Shown: positions 1-9,991, numbered from the stretch's first letter. The stretch: DNA of 64,000 nucleotides from JADLHS01 sp020848635 (GCA_037044975.1 JBAOIL010000024.1:62001-126000); one strand, 5' to 3'. Notes: generated by a model not told the origin, from the letters alone. Program-made: numbers and translations.

Positions 1-99
1 CAATCGTCGCCAGATGGTAGGCTCACGGGCGAGCTGTTGGATGTCGCTCATCTCCGCCGGCGGCATGGTGTTGTCGCCGTCCGCCAGTGCGGGCTGCAC
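1..99 (-). CDS. Possible N-terminal part of a minus-strand gene leaving the left edge
   Basis: The minus-strand frame is open from the left edge to beyond position 160. It has candidate starts at 99 (GTG), 66 (ATG) and 51 (ATG). The readable segment MSDIQQLAREPTIWRRL looks like real amphipathic protein. It loosely recalls the segment before the AAA+ domain of MCM-like helicases, but about 33 codons are too few to name a family. If real, it is transcribed divergently from the beta-propeller gene starting at 162. Confidence 0.25.
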   Translation of the reverse strand, partial: MQPALADGDNTMPPAEMSDIQQLAREPTIWRRL

Positions 100-161
100 T
101 TGCAGGTACCCGCTGCAAACCTCAATCGGCTTTGAAGCGCCTTGAAAGGATTTCACTCGCG

Positions 162-1521
162 ATGAAATTGACCCGGAAACTGCCTGAACCGTTGAGACGT
201 AGCGCGGGCATCCCTGCCCGCGGGTCCTGGCAGCATGCTTGCCGCCAGTTCCGAGCTTTCAACCCGGCACTGATATGGATCGCGCTCGGTTCCTTGTTGC
301 TGTCGACTAATCTCCCCGCGCTCGACTGGCCGACCTATCAGCACGATTACCAACGCAGCGGCCTGACGCTGGAAAGCCTGGAACTCCCGCTCACGCCGAG
401 TTGGACTTACCAAGCCAAAGCTCCCGCGCCGGCCTGGACCGATCCACCCAAGGCCGATTACTACGCCGCTCCCGGAACGCCGCTGAAGCCCCGGCTTGCG
501 TTCGATCGCGCGCATCACGTTGCGGTCGTCAGCGGGCGGTTGTATTTCGGTTCTTCCGTTGAGCACACCATCAACTGTCTCAACGCCGACACCGGCACCA
601 CGAACTGGTCGTTTTTCACCGATGGTCCGGTGCGCATGACGCCAACCGTCCAGGACGGCAAAGTCTACGCCGGCTCGGACGACGGCACGGTCTATTGTCT
701 CAACGCGACCAACGCCAGTTTGGTTTGGAAATGCACCCCGTCGGGCGCGACCAATTACCTCATCGCGAACAACGGCAATTTTGTTTCACCATACGCGATC
801 CGCAGTTCGGTGGCGGTGGATCAAGGCGTCGCGTATTTCACCTCCGGCTTTTTCCCGCACGAGGGCGTTTATCTCTGCGCCGTGGACGCGGCGACCGGGG
901 CGCGCACGATTGCGAGCCACTGGCAGCGCCGGTTCGACGGTTCGGCGGCATTGCAAGGTTACATCCTGCTTACCGCGACGCGCATCTTTATGCCCGGCAG
1001 CCGCAGCACGCCTTACTACTTCGATCGCGCCACCGGTGCCATGCTGGGTCAGGTACAGCGGCGCAATGGGAACCTATGCCTTGCTCGCAGGCAGCTCTTT
1101 CTTTTATGGTCCAGCTGCTCGAGGCGGCGGACAGATTACCGAAGGTGGCCTGATCGGCGACACGGTCGCCGCCTACAACAATGGTAATGCGCTCGTCGTG
1201 ACCGCGACCCGCTCCTACCTGCTCGGCGATACCACTTTGTCCGCCTTGGATCGCACGACCCGCGCCACCGTCTGGACCAGGAGCGTGAGCTATCCTTATG
1301 CCCTGATCCTCGCCGGGACGACATTGCTTGCGGGCGGTGAGAACGAAGTGGCGGCGTTCGACGCGGCGACGGGCAACCAGACCTGGAGCCAACCTGTCAA
1401 TGGACGGGCTTACGGCTTGGCCGTGGCCAATGGACGGTTTTTCGTCAGTACGGATACCGGCTACATCTACAGTTTCGCTCAGAGCCAAAGCTCCCGGCAA
1501 AGTGTCTGGATGCTTTATTGA
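162..1521 (+). CDS. Secreted PQQ-like beta-propeller repeat protein (frameshifted)
   Basis: An exported WD40/PQQ-like beta-propeller. After a long N-terminal extension there is a hydrophobic signal segment (ALIWIALGSLLLS), followed by DWPTYQHDYQRSG, the usual opening of outer-membrane PQQ-like propellers. Blade motifs follow: LNADTGTTNW, DDGTVYCLNATNASLVW, AVDAATGAR, LDRTTRATVW and FDAATGNQTW. The reading frame changes near position 1054 (net +1), and the second half continues the same propeller to 1521. I chose the ATG at 162 over the ATG at 87 because the additional 25 residues look non-coding. The extension before the signal segment contains a palindrome (203-222), so the true start may be later. 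Such propellers are usually binding or scaffold modules, and no catalytic function can be assigned. The next gene downstream is a secreted glycoside hydrolase. Confidence 0.75.
203..222. repeat. GC-rich palindrome, REP-like
   Basis: Perfect 8-base arms CGCGGGCA and TGCCCGCG flank a four-base TCCC loop. They are followed by a second, imperfect palindrome centred on GCATGC (about 229-243). The unit lies in the extended N-terminus of the propeller gene and translates as part of it. My recollection is that similar GC-rich units are dispersed in Pedosphaera-like genomes. Only one copy was noticed in this window. Confidence 0.45.
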
Positions 1522-1742
1522 AGCGCACGGAATCGCGGCGAATTCGTTGTCAATGTCGTGGGCGGGACTCGCCACTCGTTGTCCGATAAGTATTCATTCA
1601 GAATTGATGCCCGGGTGGGAACGGTCTCCTGGTTTCAATGCTTCCGCGTTGAACCTTTGCTCGCTACCCGTGCGGTGCGTCGCCGATCCCACAACGGAAG
1701 TTGCGGAGGTCGCGGAAGCTGCTCCATATTGACCAGGATTCG

Positions 1743-2903
1743 ATGTGCGCGAGGAACAAAAAGAACATTTTGGGAAGCTGGCAAACAACCCGGCCATTGC
1801 TTGTGGCTTTGCTGCTCGCGTCGCTGAGCGGGCTGCGCGCCGCTGAGCCAATCGGGCGGGGGGACCTTGATCGCGAAATTCTGGACCAGTGGGCCGCACC
1901 CTTCCGTGGCTGGCATTACTGGCCGGATCACCTGATTCCGGCGGAACCGAACATTTCCGGGCACGAGACATTTCACAACCCCGACGTTCCCTGTGTTTAC
2001 CAATTGCCGGGCCAGCCCGACCGGTGGTTCATGAGCTTCATCGCCTTCAATGGCCAGGGCTATAACTCGTTCGTGGCCGAGAGCACTGACCTCGTTCACT
2101 GGGACCATCCCCGGTTGGCGATGGGCTTCGGTCCCACCAACGAATTCGACGCCGGGGGCTGCGTTATCGGTGCGTTTCTCTACGCGTCCTACGACCTCAA
2201 GGCGCCGCGTTTGCTCAAGGAGCGCGCGGGAAAGTTTTGGACGCTTTACGGCTGTTACCCGCGGCAGGGGGGCTACGAATTGCGGCCTGGCTATGAAGGC
2301 GTGGCCCACAGCCGCGACGGGCGGAGTTGGGAGCGGGCGAAGAACGCACCCATCCTGGCCGTCCAGGATCCGGATTGTGCGGCGTGGGAGAAGGACTGCA
2401 TCTACCAGCCCTGGCTGGTCGAAGAGTCGGGCCGGTTCTTCAATTATTACAACGCCGCGCAGGGCGGAGCCGAACAAACCGGTCTGGCCTTTTCCGCTGA
2501 CTTGCTGGACTGGCGGCGCTACGCCGCGAATCCGGTGATTCGTAATCGCCCGAACGGTTATGACGCGCAATTTGCGTCCGATCCCAAAGTCTTCCGCGAC
2601 GGCGAACACTGGACGATGTTCTACTTTGGCGTGGGGCGGGGCGGAGCCCACATCATGGTGGCTTTTTCACGCGACCTGCTGCATTGGACGGCGCATCCGG
2701 AACCGCTTTACCGGGCGGGCGGTAATCCCAGCGGGTTGGACAAACAATACGCGCACAAGATTTCGCTGGTTTACAATCCAAAGAACGAGACGTTCTACCT
2801 TTACTACTGCGCGTGCGGCAGCAAAGGCCGCGGCATCGGCCTGATCACCAGCAAACCGCTCCCCCCGCCGGCTCCGGTGGTTAATGTGGAAACCGCGCCC
2901 TAA
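1743..2903 (+). CDS. Secreted GH43/GH32-like five-bladed propeller glycoside hydrolase
   Basis: 386 residues from the ATG at 1743. A signal peptide (PLLVALLLASLSGLRAAEP) is followed by a five-bladed beta-propeller of the GH43/GH32/GH117 superfamily. Repeating blade motifs are STDLVHWDHP, HSRDGRSWERAKNAP, FSADLLDWRRYAANP and FSRDLLHWTAHPEPLY. Each pairs an acidic 'DxxxW' strand with a following hydrolase-like strand. The upstream ATG at 1701 would place a polar segment before the signal peptide, so 1743 is preferred. The general function, secreted glycosidase, is well supported; the exact family and substrate are not. It could also be a catalytically inert propeller. It is co-oriented with the PQQ-like gene and convergent with the next CAZyme gene. 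Confidence 0.75.
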   Translation: MCARNKKNILGSWQTTRPLLVALLLASLSGLRAAEPIGRGDLDREILDQWAAPFRGWHYWPDHLIPAEPNISGHETFHNPDVPCVYQLPGQPDRWFMSFIAFNGQGYNSFVAESTDLVHWDHPRLAMGFGPTNEFDAGGCVIGAFLYASYDLKAPRLLKERAGKFWTLYGCYPRQGGYELRPGYEGVAHSRDGRSWERAKNAPILAVQDPDCAAWEKDCIYQPWLVEESGRFFNYYNAAQGGAEQTGLAFSADLLDWRRYAANPVIRNRPNGYDAQFASDPKVFRDGEHWTMFYFGVGRGGAHIMVAFSRDLLHWTAHPEPLYRAGGNPSGLDKQYAHKISLVYNPKNETFYLYYCACGSKGRGIGLITSKPLPPPAPVVNVETAP

Positions 2904-3011
2904 AGTTCTTCAAGGACAAACTCCCCAGCGTACTGCGCCTCCGAGCTGACCCAAGGGTGGTTGGATTATTTTCGCGTCCGTGCTGTGACCGGGTTTTTCA
3001 TCGGCAGCCGG

Positions 3012-5930
3012 TCACTCGATCACGACAATGCGGTGGATGTCGAGCTGCGGAACGGTGAATTGCGCGGTTCCGTTTTGGTAATCGAACGGCAGGGAGTCGC
3101 CACCGGGCTCGAGGCTGATCCGTGACGGCTTCCCGGGCGTGCGGACGACGAGCTGCAGGGGGCCCACGGGCGGGATGGTATCATGGATGGGCGACTGCAC
3201 ATCCGCATGCGGTCCAGCCGTGTTCACGAGGTTGATCGCCAGTCGGCCGTTGAGGCGGTTTACCGCAACGTCCACATCTGAGGAGCCGGAGACTTCGACG
3301 AGCGGGCCGGGGAAGAGTTGGCGCGTAAGGTCGTTTAGGAAGCCGCGTGCGGTATCGGCGCGATTTCCCAGATAACCGCGGCTGAAGCAAAAGTAGGTCG
3401 CCGCGATTTTGCCCCGGCCGAGGGAAGTGATCGTGGCCGCGGGTTGCGAGGGTGAATTCGCATCCTTGGAGGCGTGCAGCCGGCCGAAAGGAAGCGCTTT
3501 GCCGATCACGACGGGCTTCGTCGGGTCTTTGGTGGGTGTCAGCACTCCGGCGTGCGCCAGATATCGGATTTCCGTTTGGGGTGACCCCTCCAGCGTGACG
3601 CCGAGTTCCGGGGCAAAGAGCGCGGCGGTCGCGGGGCCGATGAGCAACAGGTTGCCACCGGCTTCGACGTAGGCAATGAGTTCGGCCTTGAAAGCTGGTT
3701 CCAGATAATCCGTCTCGGGCACGACGATGAGCGGATATTCCGCCATTCGCCCGGAAAGATTGTGTTCGCTCAGGATCTCGACGGATTGCTGGGATTCCAG
3801 AAGGGCTTGCAGCGTACCGCGCAGTCGGGAGAGGTCCCGGTTGAAGAGCCCCTTGATCTCTCGGTAATGCGCGGCGGTGGAATAGAGAAACGCGACTTGT
3901 GGCACCGGCGCCGCGTGGTGACAGAACGCTTGCCGGGCGCGACAGAACTTCGCCACCTCGGCCATCGTGGGGATCTGCTCTTCGCGGATGGCCCCATCCC
4001 GCGTCTGGGTAATGTAGGCTTGGAAGCCGCCGCCCAGCGCCAGCACCACGGCGGCTTCTCGCTGCAACTGGACCACGGACTTGCGGTTCGACCCGTCCTT
4101 GCCGGGTTTGGTGGTGAAACTCCAGGCCATCAGGTCCCATGGTTTGCCTTGGGGGGCGAGATAACGGGCCGAGAATCGCGCCGAGTTCACACTGTCCTCC
4201 GGGGAATAGTCACCTGAGAGCCAATCGACCGGGGCGCATACCGCTTCGGGCATGTGATCGGTAAACGCCCAATTGCTGCAGAGCTGCATTTCCGGATTTG
4301 TCTGCTTCACGCCGGCAATATAGTGGCGCAGGTAGTCCCGATACGCCGCACGATTGAACTGCAGAAATTCATACCAATGCGGTTCGCTGGCTTTGCGCGG
4401 GACGTCGGTGATGCCGGTGGCTTCGCAGAAGGCCTTCAATGCCGCCTCGCCGTAATCGGGCATCGCGGCCCAGCATTCGCCATCCACCCAGGCCCCGTCC
4501 ACGCGGTAGTCGCCCGCCAGTTCCCGCAGTTGGGGAATCAACAACTGGTCACCGTAGGGACTGAAGAACGAGGTCGCGTTGCCATTCGTGCTGCCGTTGG
4601 CATTGATCACTGCCCAGGTCGGGTGTTGACGAATGGCCTCGGAATCCCAAACGCCGGAGTAGTGCATGAACAACGCTACGCCGTGTTCGGCGGTTACCTG
4701 CCGCCAGAGCCGGAGCGGATCGCCCACAAAGCCGGGCGCGCGGTTGCCCACCTTGGTCGGGTAGCTCGAGAGACCGGGATGACCCTTGCAATCAATTTGC
4801 AGGTAATCGGGACGCACCTGGTTGATCACGTTCTCGATCATCGCCCGTGTCGTGTTCTTCCCGATCTCCGTGCAGTCAGGGCCCGCATGAAAATCGAAAT
4901 GCACGCCGAGAAAACTGTCCGCGCGCCGAAGGCGTTTCGGTCCGGTGGTTACGGGGAACTCCTTTTCCACCGCCGCTTGGACCACTTTGAGCTGGTTTAC
5001 TTGCGACTCGGCCAGCGTCCCGATCGGGCCTTGCTGTGGATTCCAGTTCGGTCCCATATCGAATGTCACTGCGCCGCCTTTGGCCACCACGGCGCATACC
5101 CAGTCAGCCCATTTTCCTTCCGGATGGCGGGTGTCCCGTTGACCCCAATTTGAACCAAGATAAGTGAGCGCATGCCACTGCGAACCGCTCAGCCAGCGCG
5201 AAGCGGGCAGGGTTGTAAACGGCTCGTTTAATTCCCCGGCCGTGTAATCCTCGGCATCGGTGTGATGCACCACCTTCACGCCGGGATTGAAGGTCACGAT
5301 GGCGTTCGAGTTCCCGTGCTTGACCGCCGTCGCATAGATCTGGGCAATGGCTTCGTTGAAGTGGATGTGGTCATAGCCACCATCGAACCACCAGCCGGCA
5401 ACCTTGTCGCCGTAGCGATCCGACCATTCCTGGATCACGGTGGCCCACTTGCGGGCGAACGCGAGATCAATGGGCTGGTCCTGTTTCCCTTCCGGCAGCC
5501 CAAAGGCCTTCTGGGCGCGGGCATCCTGATTCGGCACCTGGCAAGGTAGGTAGAGCATCAATCGGATGCCGCGGGATCGCAGGGCCTGCTGAAGATCGTG
5601 CGGGAGATCGCGCGAGGAACAACGTTCACTTGGCGCGTAGCCGGTGATGCGGTCATACGTAGCATTCGGCGAATTGAAATAGCCGGAATTTTGTCCGAGT
5701 GTGAGGACGAAATAACTGGCACCGACCGTCTCCAACTGTCGGGCTAACGCCTCGACGTCGAAGTCCTGGACCTGGGCAAGTTGGCGGTCGTCGCCGGGTA
5801 AAAAATGCATGAAGCCGCCGTAGCGTGCTTCCGGGAGCCAGTCCGTATTGCGATTATTGGGCGTGGCCAGGGCGCTGCAGGTGAGTATCAGGATCGAAAC
5901 TGCCGTCAGTCTGAGGTGGGTTGTATTCAT
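3012..5930 (-). CDS. Secreted double glycoside hydrolase: GH29-like plus GHL6-like domains
   Basis: 972 residues from the ATG at 5930 (a TTG at 5954 is the alternative), with signal peptide LRLTAVSILILTCSALA. Residues about 30-330 look like a GH29 alpha-L-fucosidase: a strand/helix barrel with GWWFDGGYDH carrying the expected nucleophile Asp, and a QTRD-like edge. From about residue 345 a second (beta/alpha) barrel begins (LGVHFDFHAG). It resembles the putative hydrolase family GHL6, with DYLQIDCKGHPG, SSYPTKVGNRAPGF, the hPTW motif and DGAWVDGECWA. A beta-galactosidase-trimerisation/glutamine-amidotransferase-like domain (about 650-780, FLYSTAAHYR and YPLIVVPETDYL) and a C-terminal beta-sandwich follow. 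One chain therefore appears to carry two hydrolase-type barrels. Fucosidase activity is inferred, and the second activity is unknown. It is divergent from the GH36 gene at 6149. Confidence 0.8.
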   Translation of the reverse strand: MNTTHLRLTAVSILILTCSALATPNNRNTDWLPEARYGGFMHFLPGDDRQLAQVQDFDVEALARQLETVGASYFVLTLGQNSGYFNSPNATYDRITGYAPSERCSSRDLPHDLQQALRSRGIRLMLYLPCQVPNQDARAQKAFGLPEGKQDQPIDLAFARKWATVIQEWSDRYGDKVAGWWFDGGYDHIHFNEAIAQIYATAVKHGNSNAIVTFNPGVKVVHHTDAEDYTAGELNEPFTTLPASRWLSGSQWHALTYLGSNWGQRDTRHPEGKWADWVCAVVAKGGAVTFDMGPNWNPQQGPIGTLAESQVNQLKVVQAAVEKEFPVTTGPKRLRRADSFLGVHFDFHAGPDCTEIGKNTTRAMIENVINQVRPDYLQIDCKGHPGLSSYPTKVGNRAPGFVGDPLRLWRQVTAEHGVALFMHYSGVWDSEAIRQHPTWAVINANGSTNGNATSFFSPYGDQLLIPQLRELAGDYRVDGAWVDGECWAAMPDYGEAALKAFCEATGITDVPRKASEPHWYEFLQFNRAAYRDYLRHYIAGVKQTNPEMQLCSNWAFTDHMPEAVCAPVDWLSGDYSPEDSVNSARFSARYLAPQGKPWDLMAWSFTTKPGKDGSNRKSVVQLQREAAVVLALGGGFQAYITQTRDGAIREEQIPTMAEVAKFCRARQAFCHHAAPVPQVAFLYSTAAHYREIKGLFNRDLSRLRGTLQALLESQQSVEILSEHNLSGRMAEYPLIVVPETDYLEPAFKAELIAYVEAGGNLLLIGPATAALFAPELGVTLEGSPQTEIRYLAHAGVLTPTKDPTKPVVIGKALPFGRLHASKDANSPSQPAATITSLGRGKIAATYFCFSRGYLGNRADTARGFLNDLTRQLFPGPLVEVSGSSDVDVAVNRLNGRLAINLVNTAGPHADVQSPIHDTIPPVGPLQLVVRTPGKPSRISLEPGGDSLPFDYQNGTAQFTVPQLDIHRIVVIE

Positions 5931-6148
5931 CGGTGTTGATTGCGTCGCGCTCAAGTGAGAAGAGTCACCGATTCATGTTAGCGGTCAAGCTGGAAGGAGA
6001 AACTTCGTCTTGCCGGCCGGCGACCTTTTCTGAGAGTTAACTGGGTTGGTTCGCAACTGCGAGCGCGGCCCAGTTATCGCCAAGCTGCAATGACTGACCC
6101 TTCGCCTTCCGGCATTGAATTGCCTTTCGGTTCGCGTAGTGTCTTCTC

Positions 6149-8710
6149 GTGTTCAAGGACAAACTTCATATTGGCGCTGGCTGGGTGCGGGCGAGCCGGG
6201 CGAACCTGACGCGGTTGGTTGCCGTGATAATGCTGGTTCAACTGGGTTGGGCTGCGGAGTTTCCCAAGGTCGCTGAATCTCCCGTCGAGATGCGGAAACT
6301 CCAGGAGTGGACGACCGCGAAGTTTGGCGGCGACCGGCCCGTGTCCTCACCCCAATTGGGATTGGTAGTGGTGACCAATTTTGACGAGTTGTGTCTGAAT
6401 ACGCGGATGGGCCAGCCGCTGGCGATCGGCAAGACGGAGTATTCGCGTGGCCTCTTTTGTCATGCGAACAGCAGGCTGCTCGTGCGTTTGCCCGCCCCGG
6501 GCAAAGCTTTCTCGGCCTTCGTCGGCGTGGACAGTAACAATCAAACGCGTGGCGGGCGCGGCAGTATCGTTTTCTCAGTATCGGTCGCGGGGAAGGAGGC
6601 GTTTCGTTCAAAAATCATGCGTGAAGATACGCCCGCCGAGCGCCTGAGCATTGAGCTTGGGGGTGCGACGGAGTTTTTGCTGGAAGCAGGTGATGCCGGT
6701 GACGGCATTGCTTGTGATCAGGCCGACTGGGTGGATGCGAAGATCTTATTGGCTGACGGTCACGTTCTGTGGCTGGGTGAATTGCCGATTCTCGAAGGGC
6801 AGGCGATGCCGGCGACGTCTACGGACCTGCCCTTTTCGTTCAGCTATGGTGGCCAGCTCTCAGCAGCACTACTTCCGCAGTGGGAGCTGAATCGCCGGGC
6901 CCAGAAGCTCGACGACCAAAGGACGAAGCGAACCATGACTTGGGCCGATCCCAAGACCAAGTTGGTGCTCCGCTGGGAGGCTATTGAGTACCACGACTTC
7001 CCGACGGTAGAATGGACACTGTATTTCAAGAACAACGGGGCGATGGACACGCCTATCATTGCGGACCTCCAAGCCTTGGACACGCGGTTCGAGCGGAAAC
7101 AGGACGAGGTCTATGCCCGATTCGCCGCGCCGGGCGAGTTCGTCTTGAACCATAACGTCGGGAGCCCGTGTGCCGCCAATGATTACCAACCGCTCCGAAC
7201 CAGCTTAGCCCACAAGACGGCCAAACGCATCGCCACGTCCGGCGGTCGCGGGTCGAACAGCGACTGGCCCTATTTCAACATCGAATGGCCGGGGGAAGGC
7301 GTCATCGCTGTGGTGGGTTGGCCCGGTCAATGGGCGGCGAGTTTCACGCGCGACGAGGCCAACGGGTTGCGGGTGCGTGCGGGGCAGGAGCAGACCCACT
7401 TCAAACTGTTGCCCGGCGAGGAAGTCCGTACACCGCTGATTGTCTTGCAGTTTTGGCAGGGCGACCGGATTCGCTCGCAGAATACTTTCCGTCGCTGGAT
7501 GCTTGCCCACAATGTGCCCCAGCCGGGCGGTCAGCCGATCTCGCCAATGCTGTTTGGCTGCAGTTCGCACTTTACCAGCGAGATGGTTGATGCGAACGAA
7601 ACGAATCAGTTGCAGTTTATCAATCGCTACCTCGAGGAGCGATTGAAGATTGATTATTGGTGGATGGACGCCGGGTGGTACTTTTGCGACGGCAACTGGA
7701 CCAAGACGGGCACTTGGGAGGTGGATACCAAGCGGTTTCCGCGAGGTCTTCGGGCGATCAGCGACCATGCGCATTCCAAGGGTATCAAGACCATCGTCTG
7801 GTTCGAACCCGAGCGAGTCGCGCCTGGCACATGGTTGACCGAACAGCATGCGGAGTGGATTCTCGGCGGGAAGAAGGGCGGCCTGTTAAACCTCGGCAAT
7901 TCCGTGGCTCGCGAATGGCTGACGGAACACGTCAGCAAGCTGATCACGGCCCAAGGCATTGATCTGTATCGCCAGGATTTCAACATGGACCCGCTTGACT
8001 CGTGGCGGCAGAACGATGCCCCGGATCGGCAGGGCATTACCGAGAATCACCATATCACCGGCTACCTGGCCTATTGGGACGAACTGTTGCGCCGGCACCC
8101 GGGGTTGCTGATTGACTCGTGTGCCAGTGGCGGCCGCCGAAACGACCTCGAGACCATGCGCCGCTCGGTGCCGTTGTGGCGAACCGATTTCCGGCTCGAT
8201 CCGGTCGGCACGCAGTGTCACAGCTACGGGATTTCGTTCTGGCTCCCGCTGAGCGGGACGGGCACGGGAAGTTATGCTGCCTATGACTTCCGCAGCAATA
8301 TGTCCCCCCTCCTGAACTGCATTTGGGACGTGCGCATCAAGGACGCCGACTACGAGTTGATGCGCCGCTTGTGCGAGCAGTTTCGCCAGGTGGCTGATTG
8401 CTATCTTGGCGATTTCTATCCGCTGACCCCATATAGCTTGGAGAACACTTCCTGGCTGGGCTGGCAGTTCGACCGACCCGATCTCGGCTCGGGCATGGTG
8501 CAAGTCTTCCGGCGGAGCGAGAGCATCTACAAAGCCGCAGATCTGCGACTTTCGGGACTCGATCCGGAAGCCCGCTACCGGGTCAGGAATTTGGACTCTC
8601 CGGACGCCGATATTCTTACGGGCCGACAGTTGATGTCCGCCGGGGTCGCTATCGTGTTGAACGACCGACCGAGCGCGGCGGTGATCCGTTATGAAAAGAT
8701 CGGCGAGTAG
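6149..8710 (+). CDS. Secreted alpha-galactosidase, NPCBM plus GH36
   Basis: 853 residues from a GTG start. An uncleaved basic N-terminus precedes a signal segment (LTRLVAVIMLVQLGWAAE). Residues about 55-205 match an NPCBM carbohydrate-binding module (SRGLFCHANSRLLVRLPA, then FVGVDSNNQTRGGRGSIVF). Next comes the GH36 beta-supersandwich (about 230-460) and the catalytic barrel: IDYWWMDAGWYFCDGNW, KTIVWFEPERVAPGTWL, LYRQDFNMDP with the probable nucleophile at about Asp610, DSCASGGRRND, and WRTDFRLDP with the probable acid/base at about Asp680. These are standard clan GH-D landmarks, so retaining hydrolysis of alpha-galactosides (or alpha-N-acetylgalactosaminides) is likely. Length and domain order agree with NPCBM-GH36 proteins of Verrucomicrobiota and Planctomycetes. 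Confidence 0.88.
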   Translation: MFKDKLHIGAGWVRASRANLTRLVAVIMLVQLGWAAEFPKVAESPVEMRKLQEWTTAKFGGDRPVSSPQLGLVVVTNFDELCLNTRMGQPLAIGKTEYSRGLFCHANSRLLVRLPAPGKAFSAFVGVDSNNQTRGGRGSIVFSVSVAGKEAFRSKIMREDTPAERLSIELGGATEFLLEAGDAGDGIACDQADWVDAKILLADGHVLWLGELPILEGQAMPATSTDLPFSFSYGGQLSAALLPQWELNRRAQKLDDQRTKRTMTWADPKTKLVLRWEAIEYHDFPTVEWTLYFKNNGAMDTPIIADLQALDTRFERKQDEVYARFAAPGEFVLNHNVGSPCAANDYQPLRTSLAHKTAKRIATSGGRGSNSDWPYFNIEWPGEGVIAVVGWPGQWAASFTRDEANGLRVRAGQEQTHFKLLPGEEVRTPLIVLQFWQGDRIRSQNTFRRWMLAHNVPQPGGQPISPMLFGCSSHFTSEMVDANETNQLQFINRYLEERLKIDYWWMDAGWYFCDGNWTKTGTWEVDTKRFPRGLRAISDHAHSKGIKTIVWFEPERVAPGTWLTEQHAEWILGGKKGGLLNLGNSVAREWLTEHVSKLITAQGIDLYRQDFNMDPLDSWRQNDAPDRQGITENHHITGYLAYWDELLRRHPGLLIDSCASGGRRNDLETMRRSVPLWRTDFRLDPVGTQCHSYGISFWLPLSGTGTGSYAAYDFRSNMSPLLNCIWDVRIKDADYELMRRLCEQFRQVADCYLGDFYPLTPYSLENTSWLGWQFDRPDLGSGMVQVFRRSESIYKAADLRLSGLDPEARYRVRNLDSPDADILTGRQLMSAGVAIVLNDRPSAAVIRYEKIGE

Positions 8711-8836
8711 GCGAACCGGCAACTCGACTTTTGACTTCTTCAAATCGTCGTGTCGCCACGTACGCTTAATCTGCCGCCCCACCATCAATGATCGAAGCTT
8801 GACGCGCCGACTTGGTTTCCGAGCGCCCGTCGGCGG

Positions 8837-9166
8837 CTATTTCTTGAATCCACGAATCAGCGCAACCAAACCTTTGACCTCCGCATCCGAAATGCCCTCA
8901 GCCGGCTTCATTACTGTCTTGCCATCCTTATCCTTGACCCCTTCCTTGATCGCCTTGGCCATGGCGTCGTCTTTCATTGCCGCCTGGACCTTGGCATCCG
9001 TGTAATCCTTAGCGCCCAACTTTTGCCCCATCTTTGTCTGGCCTTTGCCGTCCGCCCCGTGGCACTTGCTGCAATCCTTGTCATACATGGTCTTGGCCTC
9101 ACCCGCGTTCGTGCCGACGGTTGGCAGGGCCAGCGCGGCGATGACCAACATAAGTGTCTTTTTCAT
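8837..9166 (-). CDS. Small periplasmic class I cytochrome c
   Basis: 109 residues. A signal peptide (MKKTLMLVIAALALPTVG) is followed by one haem c site, CSKCH at residues 32-36, with a candidate axial methionine at Met86 (KTVMKPAEG). Size and spacing fit a c6/c553-like monohaem electron carrier exported to the periplasm. No oxidase or dehydrogenase is adjacent, so its redox partner cannot be named. It is convergent with the GH36 gene and divergent from the lipoprotein gene at 9443. Confidence 0.88.
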   Translation of the reverse strand: MKKTLMLVIAALALPTVGTNAGEAKTMYDKDCSKCHGADGKGQTKMGQKLGAKDYTDAKVQAAMKDDAMAKAIKEGVKDKDGKTVMKPAEGISDAEVKGLVALIRGFKK

Positions 9167-9442
9167 GATTTTGATTGGTTTCAGTTGTTGTAAGTTTAGC
9201 GTTGCTCGCCCTTACGGCGAGGTCCGGCCATTTCGACCTTGGTTCATCCGACGTTTGGACCCTGCGAATCATTCATCGCCAACCGCCGTCTGAGCCCAGT
9301 GTTCATTTGACCTGCCCTCTGGCATGGGCGTCGGAAGTCGCCTGACCGGGGATCGTTTGCTTGCGGAGGGGAGGAAAGCGGCCATTATTGAAGAAATCGA
9401 ATCAACCTGGGAATGAAATCCACCATCAACCAACACCGCATT

Positions 9443-9991
9443 ATGAATCCGCTCCGGTTTTCCCTGGCCCTGCTTTTGGGCGCTTGCTTGTTCCAAGGGT
9501 GCGCTGCCTCGGGACGTCATCCCGCGCCTGCCAATCCCGATGAAGCCCGGGCGCGCTTCGAGGTGGTGCGCGCCAAGTTCAATGCTGACAAGATCCGCAC
9601 CCTCAACCAAGTGATGAAGCTCACGGTCGCCGAGGCGGACAAGTTCTGGCCGATCTATCGTCAGTACGAACAAGATCTTGCCGCCGTAGGCGATCGCAAA
9701 CTGTCGCTCGTCCGCAGATTCATGGCGGACTATCGCGCTGCGCGGCTGGATGATCGAAACTCCCAGGCGATGGCTGATCAGTGGCTGCAAAACGTGCAGG
9801 AGCGGCTCGATCTCTGGAAGAAATATCACCAGCAGATCAGCGAGACTGTGTCGCCCACCCGCGCGGCGCAGTTTCTTCAGGTCGAGAACCAGATGGCAAT
9901 TCTGCTGGATCTGAATCTTGCTTGGGAACTGCCGATGGTGGGTGAGAAACCATCGGAAGCACGAACCAAGGCCACTCAGAATCAGCCATGA
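9443..9991 (+). CDS. Helical lipoprotein, Spy/CpxP-like
   Basis: 182 residues from the ATG at 9443, which directly precedes a lipoprotein signal (LALLLGACLFQGC). The ATG at 9413 would only add a polar leader. The mature part is nearly all charged alpha-helix (KFNADKIRTLNQVMKLTVAE, then FWPIYRQYEQDL). This resembles LTxxQ-type periplasmic helical proteins related to Spy/CpxP, which bind unfolded proteins or sense envelope stress. Identity below the level of 'helical periplasmic lipoprotein' is not certain. It stands alone between the cytochrome c and GH106-like genes. Confidence 0.65.
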   Translation: MNPLRFSLALLLGACLFQGCAASGRHPAPANPDEARARFEVVRAKFNADKIRTLNQVMKLTVAEADKFWPIYRQYEQDLAAVGDRKLSLVRRFMADYRAARLDDRNSQAMADQWLQNVQERLDLWKKYHQQISETVSPTRAAQFLQVENQMAILLDLNLAWELPMVGEKPSEARTKATQNQP

